A stretch of 64,000 bases of DNA from Flavobacteriales bacterium. Lineage in GTDB: Bacteria > Bacteroidota > Bacteroidia > Flavobacteriales_F > PHOS-HE28. The stretch lies in assembly GCA_016705545.1 (NCBI GenBank), contig JADIYA010000018.1, forward strand, positions 1 through 64,000. Direction: 5' to 3'. Positions 18,691-27,167 of the stretch are shown here, in pieces (the stretch's first letter is position 1; every line of letters begins with the position of its first letter). The notes under the pieces are model-generated. The model was given only the letters and a program-made list of their open reading frames with translations. It made no database searches and was not told where the DNA came from. The position numbers were made by a program, and so were the translations under genes.

Positions 18691-19242
18691 ATGAGGCATT
18701 TACTTCCGCTCACGCTATTCGCAGTGCTTTGGGCAGCGTGCGGCACATCTCCTTCTCCTGTTACCGATGCTGCCCCGGACAAGCCGCGAACGGACAGCAT
18801 GAGCATGCGCTACAGCGACCTGGTGCTAAAGCTCATGGGCGCTTGGACCGATTCCGTGAGTGAGCCAGGCGCGCTGGTGCACGAGATCTGGCGTCGCACC
18901 GATGATGCCTTCTACTCCGGCCTCGGCTACGTGATGGTGGAGAACGACACGGTCTTCATCGAGCACATCGCGCTGACATTCGATGACAGCACCGGTGCTG
19001 TGAGCTACGATGTACGCGTGCCTTCGCAGAACGATGGCGGTACGGTCGCCTTCGCGCTCACCGCATGCGCTGGCGATAGCATGGTGTTCGAGAACCCTGC
19101 CCACGACTTCCCGCAGCGCATCGTGTACGCCTTGCAGGCGAATGGCGATTGGATCGCGCGCGTGAGCGGCCAAGGCAAGGATGGAGCATCACGCGGATTC
19201 AGCTACCGCTTCAAGCGGGGGGCAGCAACACCCACGCCATGA
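18691..19242 (+). CDS. DUF6265-type lipoprotein
   Basis: A 183-residue predicted lipoprotein. The signal peptide has a hydrophobic core and a lipobox with Cys17 (LWAACG), after which a Ser/Pro-rich linker precedes a beta-barrel-like domain. The W-x(4)-E...IEHIALTFDD and FENPAHDFPQRIVY segments are characteristic of DUF6265. It is probably held at the outer membrane facing the periplasm; its function is not known. It ends in an ATGA overlap with the cupin gene, so the two form a small operon. Confidence 0.75.
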   Translation: MRHLLPLTLFAVLWAACGTSPSPVTDAAPDKPRTDSMSMRYSDLVLKLMGAWTDSVSEPGALVHEIWRRTDDAFYSGLGYVMVENDTVFIEHIALTFDDSTGAVSYDVRVPSQNDGGTVAFALTACAGDSMVFENPAHDFPQRIVYALQANGDWIARVSGQGKDGASRGFSYRFKRGAATPTP

Positions 19243-19574
19243 AGCTCCCCTTCGAGTCCATCGACTGGTCGCAATTGCCAGCCACCACCATGCCGGGCAC
19301 AACAGGCACCGCCACCATGCGCATCGTTCAGCACGACGGCCTGCGCATCCGCATGGTGGAATACTCAGCCGATTACCTCGCCGATCATTGGTGCCAACTC
19401 GGGCACCTCGTCTTCGTGCTCGATGGCGAATTGATCAACGAGCACGAGGACGGCCGCGTGAACGTGCTCAAAGCGGGCATGTCGTACCACGTAAGCGATG
19501 GCCTCAGTTCGCACCGCTCACGGACGAAGGGGCCGGTGAGGATGATCGTGGTGGATGGGGAGTTCCTAGGTTGA
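19239..19574 (+). CDS. DHCW-motif cupin fold protein
   Basis: A 111-residue single-domain cupin. The family tag reads DHWCQLGHLVFVL, where the DHWC/DHCW segment and the following GH supply metal-type ligands; GMSYHVSDG and SHRSRTKGPV are the second cupin motif region. The molecular role is unknown. The start ATG at 19239 overlaps the lipoprotein stop. The open frame upstream belongs to another frame of the lipoprotein gene and is not used. Confidence 0.82.
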   Translation: MKLPFESIDWSQLPATTMPGTTGTATMRIVQHDGLRIRMVEYSADYLADHWCQLGHLVFVLDGELINEHEDGRVNVLKAGMSYHVSDGLSSHRSRTKGPVRMIVVDGEFLG

Positions 19575-19646
19575 TCAGATAATCAAGAGATGAAAGTCAA
19601 ACGAGCGTCCATCATCTGATTGGCCAATCGTCTGATCTTCTGATCA
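19572..19646. terminator. Possible bidirectional terminator between convergent genes
   Basis: Two 14-bp arms (19572-19585 and 19633-19646) are inverted repeats with 12 of 14 matches around a perfect ATTGGCCAAT palindrome and further CTGAT repeats. The element fills the gap between the convergent cupin and alcohol dehydrogenase genes. There is no long T tract, so the terminator call is tentative. Confidence 0.35.
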
Positions 19647-19650
19647 TCAC

Positions 19651-20733
19651 TCACATCCTCCTATACCACCCCTTGATCCGTTCGCGATCGAGCACCTGCT
19701 GCCAGTCGGGGCCGAAGGCGTGGTCCCACATGTGCGGCAGGTTGTAGGCCACTTCGGCCATGGCGCTGATGGTATCCTCGCTCCAATCCTTGGCGAGGCC
19801 TTGCGGGATGTGCACCTTGTTGTGCTTCACCATGCCCTTGAACTCCTGCACGTAGTCGCCATAGACATCGTCCAGTTTATCGAATGCGATGCAGTTGGCG
19901 ATGCAGTGGTGGATCTCCAGCACCTTGCCCAAGCCATAGCTGAGCGCGTGGCAGACGCCCACTTCGCTGTAGGTGAGGCTGAGGCCGCCCATGTAGCTGG
20001 CCACCATCAGTGATTCATCGCTCTTCGGGTCGCGACGGTCCATGCGCAGGAAGACCTCGCGGCATAGCTCCAGGCTTTTCTCGCTGTACGCCTCCGCGAA
20101 CGTGTTCTTCTTGGTGCCGGTGATGGCCTCCACGCTGTGGATATAGGTATCCATGCCGGTGTAGAACCACTGGTCCGTGGGCACGGTGGCGATGAGGTCC
20201 GGGTCGAGCACGATCTGATCGAACACGGTCCAGTCGCACTTGAGGCCGAGCTTCTTCACGGGACCGGTGAGCACAGCGGTCATGCTCACCTCGGCGCCCG
20301 TGCCGCTGATGGTGGGCACGCCGCAATGGTAGATGCCCGGCTTCTTGATCAGGTTGAGGCCCTGGTACTGCACGCTGCTGCCCTCGTTGGTGAACATGAG
20401 CGAGAGCGCCTTGGCCACGTCCATCACGTTGCCGCCGCCGATGCCGATCACACCGGCGGGCAGCCCGCGGCGCGCAAGGATGTCGTCGCGCAGCCCGTCA
20501 ATCTGCTCCGTGCTGGGCTCCTTCGCCGTGCTGCAGAAGATGAACTCATCCCCGGCCTGCTTGGGAATGCGTGCGATGAATTCGGTTTTGCCCTCGAAAT
20601 AGTGATCGATGAGGAAGACAAAGAAGCGCTGGTGCTGGTCGCGGTGCGGCTCCAGGATCTCGCCGAGCTTGCCGAAGCTACCGCGACCGTAACAGGTCTT
20701 GGTGACGGACTTGAAGTTGCGGAAGAGGTTCAT
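19651..20733 (-). CDS. kdnB: Iron-containing alcohol dehydrogenase, KdnB-like (3-deoxy-manno-octulosonate 8-oxidase)
   Basis: A 360-residue group III alcohol dehydrogenase. GIGGGNVMDVAKAL is the NAD(P) site, PTISGTGAEVS the conserved central turn, and CHALSYGLGKVLEIHH holds metal-binding histidines. KdnB of Shewanella oxidises C8 of Kdo so that KdnA can aminate it, giving 8-amino-Kdo in lipid A-core. The Bacteroidota proteins annotated this way have the same length and the same MNLFRNFK-type N-terminus. No KdnA-type aminotransferase is adjacent, so the precise substrate is an inference from family. ATG 20733 is chosen over the longer open frame. Confidence 0.75.
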   Translation of the reverse strand: MNLFRNFKSVTKTCYGRGSFGKLGEILEPHRDQHQRFFVFLIDHYFEGKTEFIARIPKQAGDEFIFCSTAKEPSTEQIDGLRDDILARRGLPAGVIGIGGGNVMDVAKALSLMFTNEGSSVQYQGLNLIKKPGIYHCGVPTISGTGAEVSMTAVLTGPVKKLGLKCDWTVFDQIVLDPDLIATVPTDQWFYTGMDTYIHSVEAITGTKKNTFAEAYSEKSLELCREVFLRMDRRDPKSDESLMVASYMGGLSLTYSEVGVCHALSYGLGKVLEIHHCIANCIAFDKLDDVYGDYVQEFKGMVKHNKVHIPQGLAKDWSEDTISAMAEVAYNLPHMWDHAFGPDWQQVLDRERIKGWYRRM

Positions 20734-20814
20734 GCGGGTGCGGTGGGTGCAAAGGAAACCGAGGAGTGTCAATACTGAGGCGTGCGATTGGTTGAAGCCG
20801 CGATACCGTGCCGA

Positions 20815-20822
20815 TACCTTCG
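20815..20822 (+). promoter_or_regulatory. -7 promoter box TACCTTCG next to the start codon
   Basis: TACCTTCG ends 5 nt before the ATG of the CotH/T9SS gene (20828). It both supports that start over the longer open frame from 20699 and predicts a leaderless mRNA. Confidence 0.45.
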
Positions 20823-20827
20823 CAGCC

Positions 20828-23236
20828 ATGCAGCGCGCCCCCTTGCTCGGAGCCTTGGTCTTTGCGGGATGCTGCGGCACGGATACAGCCTTGGCCCAGT
20901 TGCGCATCAGCGAGGTGTGCTCCAACAACCAGGGCATCGATGTGGGCGCCGGCGACGCGCATCCTGACTGGATCGAATTGGTGAACGAGGGCAGCACCAC
21001 CCTCGACCTCAGCAGCTATTACCTCAGCGACAAGCCGAGCGAGCCCGCGCAATGGCCATTGCCGCTGATCGCCTTGGCGCCCGGGGAATACGCACTGATC
21101 ATCCGCGGCGACCAGCCCTGGCAATTCCCCTTCGGCGTGGATGCCGCCGGAGAGCGCATCGTGCTGAGCGATGCCTCGCTGCAGCCGGTGCAGGTGCTCG
21201 ATGTGCCGGCCCTGCGCGGCGACCACAGCGCGGGCTTCGTGGATGGCGCACTCCGCTTCTTCGCTGAGCCAACACCGGGAGCGGCGAACACCACTACGCC
21301 CTACATCGGCTATGCACCCGTCCCGGTCATTTCTCCGAGCGGCGGCTTCTATCCGAACGGCGCCACGGCCAGCGCATCCGCGCCCTTCGGCACCGTGCAT
21401 TGGAGCACCACGGGGCGCGCACCGGATGAATCCTCTCCGATCGCGTCGGGGACGCTCTCGATCGGCGGCACCACCACCGTGCAAGCGCGCAACTACGCAG
21501 CAGGCTATCTGCCTTCCGATGCCGCATCGGCCACCTACATCGTGGGCAGCGGGCGCGGTCTGCCCATCGTGGCGCTCGCCGTTGATCCCGACAGCATGTT
21601 CCACGAGGAGTTCGGTCTGTACATGCCCGGCCCCAACGCCAGTCCGGAGTGGCCGCACTATGGCGCGAACTACTGGGCAGAGCGTGAGCTGCCCGCGCGC
21701 TTCGAGTTCTTCGAGGCCGATGGCACGCGCGGCATCGCGCAGGATGTGGGCGTGAGCATCCATGGTGGCAGGCGCTCGCGCACCAACGCGCAACGGCCGC
21801 TGCGGCTCACGGCGCGCGGCTCGCTCGGGCCCGAGACCATCCACTATCCGCTGTTCCCCGAACGTCCCGATGTGCGCGACTTCAAGCGCGTGATCCTGCG
21901 CAACAGTGGCGGTGATTGGTGCCTCGCCAACTTCCGCGATGGCCTCTTCCACCAGATCGCCTTCCACAACGGACTCGACATAGACGCGCTCGGCTTCCGC
22001 CCCGCCGAGTGCTACATCAACGGCGAGTACTGGGGTTTGGTGGAGATCCGCGAGCGCATCGACGCCGACCACCTGCACTACAATTACGGCGCCGACGCCG
22101 ACAGTCTGCTGCTCATGGAAGAGGAGAACTGGAGCATCCAGGGCGACACCTCGTACTCACGGGCGCTGCGCGAATTCATCCGCACCGCCGACCTCAACGA
22201 CGAGGCCAATTGGAGCCACGTGGAGGCGCAGCTCGACCTGCACAGCCTCATGGACTACTTCGCGCTGGAGATGATCGCCGGCAACGTGGATTGGCCCAGC
22301 AACAACGTGAAGTACTGGAAGCCCTCGGCCGAACACGGCAAGTGGCGCTACCTGATGTACGACCTCGACGCCACCATGGTGCTCTACGGCTGGATCGAAG
22401 AGGACATCGACATGATGTACTGGACCTTCACGCACCGCGCGGGATCCTTCCACACCGAGCTGCTGCGCGGCTTGATGGGCCGCGATGAGTTCAGGCGCCT
22501 CTTCCTCAACCGCAAGGCCGACCTGATGAACACCGTGTTCAGTCCCGCACGCTTCCAAGCCGAAGTGGACCGCATCACCACCGCCTTCGCGCCGGTGATC
22601 GACCATCACTTCAGCCGCTGGCAATGCTGGCACCAGGCCTACCTCGACCACGCCTTCGGGATCATTCCCCACTTCGCCGCCTTCCGCGACTCGCACATCC
22701 GCCAGCACGTGATCGACTGGTACGGCTTCCCCAACGCGGCACTCCTGCGCTTCGAGTCCTTCCCCCCCGCTGGCGGCACCCTGCAGATCAACACCATCGC
22801 GCCCGAGCTGCCCTTCGATGGCTGGTATTGGAACGGCAACGACATCGATGTGACGGCCGTGCCCGCCGATGGCTACACCTTCAGCCATTGGACCTACGCC
22901 GATGACGGCACGCGCGCCACCGATCCGCACCTGCACCGCTCCTTCCCCATCGATGGCAATTTGGTGGCGCACTTCCGTCCGATCGATGGCAGCATGAGCG
23001 TGTTCCCGAATCCCACCGATGGAACGGTGAGCCTAGGCTTCGAAGCCATTGAAGCAGGCAGCGCCCGCATCCGCGTCACCGATCCCGCCGGACGCGTGGT
23101 GCTCGAAGGCAGCGTGGCCGTTGGCGAAGGCGTGAACCGGGCCAGCATCGACCTGAGCGCCATGCCCGCCGGGGTGTACCTCGTTGCTGTGGAAGCCGAT
23201 GGCGGGCGGCAGCTCGCACGCGTCGTGCGGCAGTGA
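20828..23236 (+). CDS. Secreted CotH kinase family protein with lamin-tail, chitobiase-like and T9SS domains
   Basis: An 802-residue exported protein. A signal peptide (residues 1 to about 22, ending ALAQ) is followed by a lamin-tail domain (WIELVNEGSTTLDLSSYYLSD), a chitobiase C-terminal-like Ig fold (PSGGFYPNGATAS...), a CotH domain (SIHGGRRSRTNAQRPL, RNSGGDWC, GEYWGLVEIRER, YDLDAT) and, from about residue 724, a type A T9SS sorting domain starting SVFPNPTDG and ending GVYLVAVEADGG. CotH of Bacillus phosphorylates coat proteins; the role in Bacteroidota is unknown. It should cross the outer membrane by the type IX system and be anchored or released there. Confidence 0.9.
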   Translation: MQRAPLLGALVFAGCCGTDTALAQLRISEVCSNNQGIDVGAGDAHPDWIELVNEGSTTLDLSSYYLSDKPSEPAQWPLPLIALAPGEYALIIRGDQPWQFPFGVDAAGERIVLSDASLQPVQVLDVPALRGDHSAGFVDGALRFFAEPTPGAANTTTPYIGYAPVPVISPSGGFYPNGATASASAPFGTVHWSTTGRAPDESSPIASGTLSIGGTTTVQARNYAAGYLPSDAASATYIVGSGRGLPIVALAVDPDSMFHEEFGLYMPGPNASPEWPHYGANYWAERELPARFEFFEADGTRGIAQDVGVSIHGGRRSRTNAQRPLRLTARGSLGPETIHYPLFPERPDVRDFKRVILRNSGGDWCLANFRDGLFHQIAFHNGLDIDALGFRPAECYINGEYWGLVEIRERIDADHLHYNYGADADSLLLMEEENWSIQGDTSYSRALREFIRTADLNDEANWSHVEAQLDLHSLMDYFALEMIAGNVDWPSNNVKYWKPSAEHGKWRYLMYDLDATMVLYGWIEEDIDMMYWTFTHRAGSFHTELLRGLMGRDEFRRLFLNRKADLMNTVFSPARFQAEVDRITTAFAPVIDHHFSRWQCWHQAYLDHAFGIIPHFAAFRDSHIRQHVIDWYGFPNAALLRFESFPPAGGTLQINTIAPELPFDGWYWNGNDIDVTAVPADGYTFSHWTYADDGTRATDPHLHRSFPIDGNLVAHFRPIDGSMSVFPNPTDGTVSLGFEAIEAGSARIRVTDPAGRVVLEGSVAVGEGVNRASIDLSAMPAGVYLVAVEADGGRQLARVVRQ

Positions 23237-23309
23237 GGCCACGCAGTGGCCCCGTGCGCAGCTCCATGCACGGCCCGCCACAACGCCGCGCCGCGCAAAG
23301 CCCCCCGGC

Positions 23310-23317
23310 TATCTTCG
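23310..23317 (+). promoter_or_regulatory. -7 promoter box TATCTTCG
   Basis: TATCTTCG lies 26 nt before the ATG of the dipeptidyl peptidase gene, in the 107-bp spacer after the CotH gene. This gives a short leader. Confidence 0.42.
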
Positions 23318-23343
23318 CCGACCTCAGAACCAACCCCTTCGCC

Positions 23344-25389
23344 ATGATTCGTTCGCGCCTGTTCCTTCCCTTGATCGTTGCCCTGCCTTTGCTGCATGCA
23401 TGCGGCAGTGAGAAAGCCGATCAACCCGTCGCCATTGAGACCGTCTCCCCCAACGACTCCGGCTTCTATGAGGCCGATGAGTTCGCCGACATCCGCGTGC
23501 TGCGCTACCAGATCCCCGGCTGGGACCAGCTCAGCTTGCAACAGAAGCAGCTCTGCTACTACCTCAACATGGCCGGACTCGCTGGCCGCGACATCATGTG
23601 GGACCAGAACTACCGCCACAACCTGCGCATCCGCCGGGCACTGGAGGCCATGCTGCTCAACTATCCGGGCTCGCGCGACAGCACGGAATGGAAGAGCTTC
23701 GAGACCTACGCCAAGCAGGTCTTCTTCAGCAACGGCATCCACCACCACTACAGCAACGACAAGCACGAGCCCGCTTTTTCGCGCGCGTGGTTCGAGAAGG
23801 CGCTTGCCGATAGCAAAGGCGCGCTCACGCCTGAGGCGATGGAGGCCATCTTCAATCCGGCCGTCGATGCCAAGAAAGTGAGCCTCGATGCCAGCAAGGA
23901 CCTGGTGCTGGCCAGCGCCGTGAACTTCTACGGCGACGATGTGAGCCAAGGCGAAGTGGAGGCGTTCTACGCACCGAAGGAGTCGATCGAAAGCGATGAA
24001 CCCCTGAGCTACGGACTCAACAGCAAGCTGGTGCGCAACGCCAGCGGTCAGCTGGAGGAGCGCGTGTACAAGGTGGGCGGCCTCTACGGCCCGGCGCTCG
24101 AAGAGAGCGTGAAGTGGCTGGAGAAGGCCGTGGGCGTGGCCGAGAACGAAGCGCAAAAGAAGGCGCTGGAGCTGCTGATCCAGTACTACCGCACCGGCGA
24201 CCTCAAGACCTGGGACGACTTCAACGTGGCATGGGTGAAGGACGTGAACAGCACCGTGGACTACATCCTGGGATTCGTGGAGGTGTACAACGACCCCATG
24301 GGCAAGCGCGGCAGCTACGAGGCCATCGTGGAGGTGAATGACCCCGAGGCCACCAGGAACATGGCCGTGATCATGCAGAACGCCCAGTGGTTCGAGGACA
24401 ACAGCCCGCTGCTGCCCCAGCACAAGAAGAAGAACGTGGTGGGCATCACCTACCGCTTCATCAACACCGTGGGTGAGGCCGGCGATGCCGCACCGAGCAC
24501 GCCCATCGGCGTGAACCTGCCCAACGCCAACTGGATCCGGGCCGCGCACGGCAGCAAGAGCGTGAGCCTGGGCAACATCAGCGATGCGTACGACAAGAGC
24601 AGCGGCAGCAGCAGCCTGGAGGTCTTCTGCCACGACTCCACCGAGATCGCCCTGGCCAAGGCGCACGGCGCGCTGGCCGGCAAGCTGCACACCGCCCTGC
24701 ACGAGGTGGTGGGCCACGCCAGCGGCCAGCTGGAGCCGGGCATCGGCGAGACCGACGCCACCCTGAAGAGCTACGCCAGCACCCTGGAGGAAGGCCGCGC
24801 CGACCTGGTGGCCCTCTACTACATCATGGACCCCAAGCTCGTGGAACTGGGCGTGATGCCCAGCCTCGAAGTGGGCCACGCCGAATACGACAGCTACATC
24901 CGCAACGGCCTGCTGGTGCAATTGCGCCGCATCAAGCCGGGCAAGGATGTGGAAGAGGCGCACATGCGCAACCGGATGTGGGTGAGCGCCTGGGCCTACG
25001 AGCGCGGCAAAGCCGACAGCGTGATCGTGAAGGTGAACCGCGATGGCGACACCTACTACGACATCCGCGACTACAACAAGCTGCGCGGCATCTTCGGCGA
25101 GCTGCTGCGCGAGGTGCAGCGCATCAAGAGCCAGGGCGATTACAAGGCCTGCCAAGCGCTGGTTGAAGGCTATGGCGTGAAGGTGGATCAGGCCTTGCAC
25201 GCCGAAGTGCTGCGCCGCGCAGAGAAGATCAAGACTAAGCCCTACGCCGGCTTCATCCAGCCCGAGATGGAAGCCGTGACGGACAAGGACGGCAACATCA
25301 CCGATGTGAAGGTGAGCTACCCGAAGGACTTCCTGGGCCAGATGCTGCGCTACGGCAAGCAATACAGTCACTTGCCGGACGAGAACTGA
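23344..25389 (+). CDS. Dipeptidyl peptidase III family lipoprotein (M49 metallopeptidase)
   Basis: A 681-residue zinc peptidase. The M49 hexapeptide motif is HEVVGH (His453, Glu454, His458) and the second zinc motif is LEEGRAD (Glu482/Glu483), corresponding to HELLGH and EECRAE in classical DPP III. The N-terminus MIRSRLFLPLIVALPLLHACGS has a lipobox at Cys21, so the enzyme is probably a periplasmic or outer membrane lipoprotein instead of the cytosolic form known from eukaryotes. It releases dipeptides from oligopeptides. The gene is followed by a strong hairpin terminator. Confidence 0.9.
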   Translation: MIRSRLFLPLIVALPLLHACGSEKADQPVAIETVSPNDSGFYEADEFADIRVLRYQIPGWDQLSLQQKQLCYYLNMAGLAGRDIMWDQNYRHNLRIRRALEAMLLNYPGSRDSTEWKSFETYAKQVFFSNGIHHHYSNDKHEPAFSRAWFEKALADSKGALTPEAMEAIFNPAVDAKKVSLDASKDLVLASAVNFYGDDVSQGEVEAFYAPKESIESDEPLSYGLNSKLVRNASGQLEERVYKVGGLYGPALEESVKWLEKAVGVAENEAQKKALELLIQYYRTGDLKTWDDFNVAWVKDVNSTVDYILGFVEVYNDPMGKRGSYEAIVEVNDPEATRNMAVIMQNAQWFEDNSPLLPQHKKKNVVGITYRFINTVGEAGDAAPSTPIGVNLPNANWIRAAHGSKSVSLGNISDAYDKSSGSSSLEVFCHDSTEIALAKAHGALAGKLHTALHEVVGHASGQLEPGIGETDATLKSYASTLEEGRADLVALYYIMDPKLVELGVMPSLEVGHAEYDSYIRNGLLVQLRRIKPGKDVEEAHMRNRMWVSAWAYERGKADSVIVKVNRDGDTYYDIRDYNKLRGIFGELLREVQRIKSQGDYKACQALVEGYGVKVDQALHAEVLRRAEKIKTKPYAGFIQPEMEAVTDKDGNITDVKVSYPKDFLGQMLRYGKQYSHLPDEN

Positions 25390-25410
25390 TCGAGCGCTAT
25401 TTGGAATACG

Positions 25411-25440
25411 AAAGGGCGGCCTGCTGGCCGCCCTTTCTCA
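25411..25440 (+). terminator. Rho-independent-type terminator after dipeptidyl peptidase III
   Basis: A perfect 11-bp stem (25411-25421 with 25426-25436) closes a 4-nt TGCT loop. The right arm ends in TTT and the left arm starts with AAA, so it could work in both directions. It begins 21 bp after the stop codon. Confidence 0.75.
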
Positions 25441-25555
25441 TGCTACCAGTCTAAGGGGTATTATGTGAAAACCCGCAACAGTTCTTGGGGGCCTTACACA
25501 ATCTCATCTTCCACCTTGTTCGGTCCAAGGATCCTGGGCAGGATTGAAGGCAAGC

Positions 25556-26827
25556 TCAAGCGAACTGCCGTACGCTGAGCGCGATGATGTTGCCCGCCTC
25601 CATCACTTGCGCTTCGGTGATCACCAGCGGCGGCGCGAAACGGATGATGTCGCCGTGGGTGGGCTTGGCCAGCAGGCCATTGTCGCGCAGCAAGAGGCAG
25701 AGCTCCCAGGCGGTCTTCGGTGAGCCTTCAATGGCGGTGCGCGATTCGATCACCAGCGCGTTCAGCAGGCCCTTGCCGCGCACCCCCTTCACGAAGGGAT
25801 AGGCATCCACCAGCTTCTGCATCTCCGCGCGGAAGAGCTTGCCGAGGCGATCGGCGTTGGGCGTGAGCGCCTCGTCCTGCACGATGGCCAAGGCCTCCAT
25901 GGCGATGCGCGCGCCCATGGGATTGCCGCCGTAGGTGCTGCCGTGCGTGCCGGGCGTGAACACGCCCATGACCTCGTCGCTCGCGAGCACGGCGCTCACC
26001 GGGTACATGCCGCCGCTGAGGGCCTTGGCCAGGATCACCGCATCGGGGCGGCGGGCGGCATCCTTCTCTTCATCGGGCACGCTGCAGAGCAAACGCCCGG
26101 TACGCGCGATGCCGGTCTGGATCTCGTCGGCGATGAAGAGCACCTTGCGGGCCTTGCACGCGGAGATGGCCTTCGGGATGTAGTCGTCGGCGGGCACGTA
26201 CACGCCCTTCTCGCCCTGGATCGGCTCCACGAGGAAGGCGCATACGTTCGGGTCGTCCAAGGCTTTCTCCAACGCCGGGAGATCGTCGTAGGGGATCACC
26301 TCGAAGCCGGGGGTGAACGGTCCGAAGCCGCCTTGGCTGTCGGGATCGGTGCTCATGCTCACGATGGTGATGGTGCGCCCATGGAAGTTGCCTTCGCACA
26401 CCAGCACCTTGGCTTGTCCGGCCGGGATGCCCTTCTTCTCGTAGCCCCACTTGCGCGCCATCTTGATCGCGGTCTCCACCGCCTCGGCACCGGTGTTCAT
26501 GGGCAGCATCTTGTCGTAGCCGAAGAGCTCGCACACGGTCTTCTCGTATTCGCCGAGCACGCTGTTGTAGAAGGCGCGGCTGGTGAGCGTCATGCGCTCG
26601 GCCTGCTGCTGCATCACCTTCACCAGCCGCGGGTGGCAATGGCCCTGGTTCACGGCGCTGTAGGCGCTGAGGAAGTCGAAGTAGCGCTTGCCGTCCACAT
26701 CCCACACGAAGACGCCCTTGCCGCTGTCGAGCACTACCGGTAGCGGGTGGTAGTTGTGGGCGCCGTAGCGCTCCTCGAGGTCAATGGCGCGCTGCGACTT
26801 GGAGAAGGTGCGGGTGAGTTGAGGCAT
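25556..26827 (-). CDS. rocD: Ornithine aminotransferase (ornithine--oxo-acid transaminase)
   Basis: A 423-residue class III PLP aminotransferase that converts ornithine and 2-oxoglutarate to glutamate semialdehyde and glutamate. Key segments are YGAHNYHPLPVVL, NTGAEAVETAIKMARKWGY, GNFHGRTITIVSMS, the ADEIQTGIARTG PLP Asp, and AKALSGGMYPVSAV with the Schiff-base Lys. These are specific for OAT among class III enzymes. ATG 26827 is preferred; the open frame upstream to 27073 crosses a structured non-coding element. A TACATTCG box lies 37 nt upstream. Confidence 0.95.
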   Translation of the reverse strand: MPQLTRTFSKSQRAIDLEERYGAHNYHPLPVVLDSGKGVFVWDVDGKRYFDFLSAYSAVNQGHCHPRLVKVMQQQAERMTLTSRAFYNSVLGEYEKTVCELFGYDKMLPMNTGAEAVETAIKMARKWGYEKKGIPAGQAKVLVCEGNFHGRTITIVSMSTDPDSQGGFGPFTPGFEVIPYDDLPALEKALDDPNVCAFLVEPIQGEKGVYVPADDYIPKAISACKARKVLFIADEIQTGIARTGRLLCSVPDEEKDAARRPDAVILAKALSGGMYPVSAVLASDEVMGVFTPGTHGSTYGGNPMGARIAMEALAIVQDEALTPNADRLGKLFRAEMQKLVDAYPFVKGVRGKGLLNALVIESRTAIEGSPKTAWELCLLLRDNGLLAKPTHGDIIRFAPPLVITEAQVMEAGNIIALSVRQFA

Positions 26828-27167
26828 GCGGCGTGGCTGTTGCGCAAACTGCTTGGTACGGCCACGAATGTAACCGGGGACGCTAGGCAGAAGTCGTGTT
26901 TCATCATGAAGCGATCGGGGCGGAATTGCAAAGCGCTCATCACAACCAAATGCTTTTTCAACCTTTTGCTTCGCCAAAAGGTTGAGCCATCCCTTCGCCT
27001 TCGGCTCTGGAGGCGACTGAGCGCAGGAGCCTGCCCCGGGCGAAGACCCGGGGTGGACGCCTACCGCACTCACTTCCTAGACATCAATTGCAAGGCACAA
27101 CCCAGTTGCTGGTCTAGTTGACTGGTGCCCAATGCCATCCAATTCGAGCCCACTGGGACCAAACACG
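26828..27167. other. 340-bp intergenic region with two strong hairpins
   Basis: No gene is supported here. The region holds a minus-strand TACATTCG box (26872-26865) for the aminotransferase, a perfect 10-bp stem with a CTTCGC loop (26959-26984), and a 7-bp G/C stem with a CGAAGA loop (27034-27053) inside a longer imperfect GGCG...CGCC palindrome (about 27012-27060). Open frames across it, which read like SSPGAGSCAQSPP on the minus strand, look like translated repeats. It may be a dispersed repeat of this genome or a terminator cluster. Confidence 0.45.

Noticed and set aside
22894..25371. An 825-residue open frame antisense to dipeptidyl peptidase III and the CotH C-terminus
   Set aside because: High GC produces long open frames opposite real genes; composition is His/Ala/Val/Leu repetitive and no family is recognised.
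27005..27060. Possible tRNA-like cloverleaf
   Set aside because: No T-arm GGTTC, acceptor CCA or anticodon arm; the folding is a simple palindrome.
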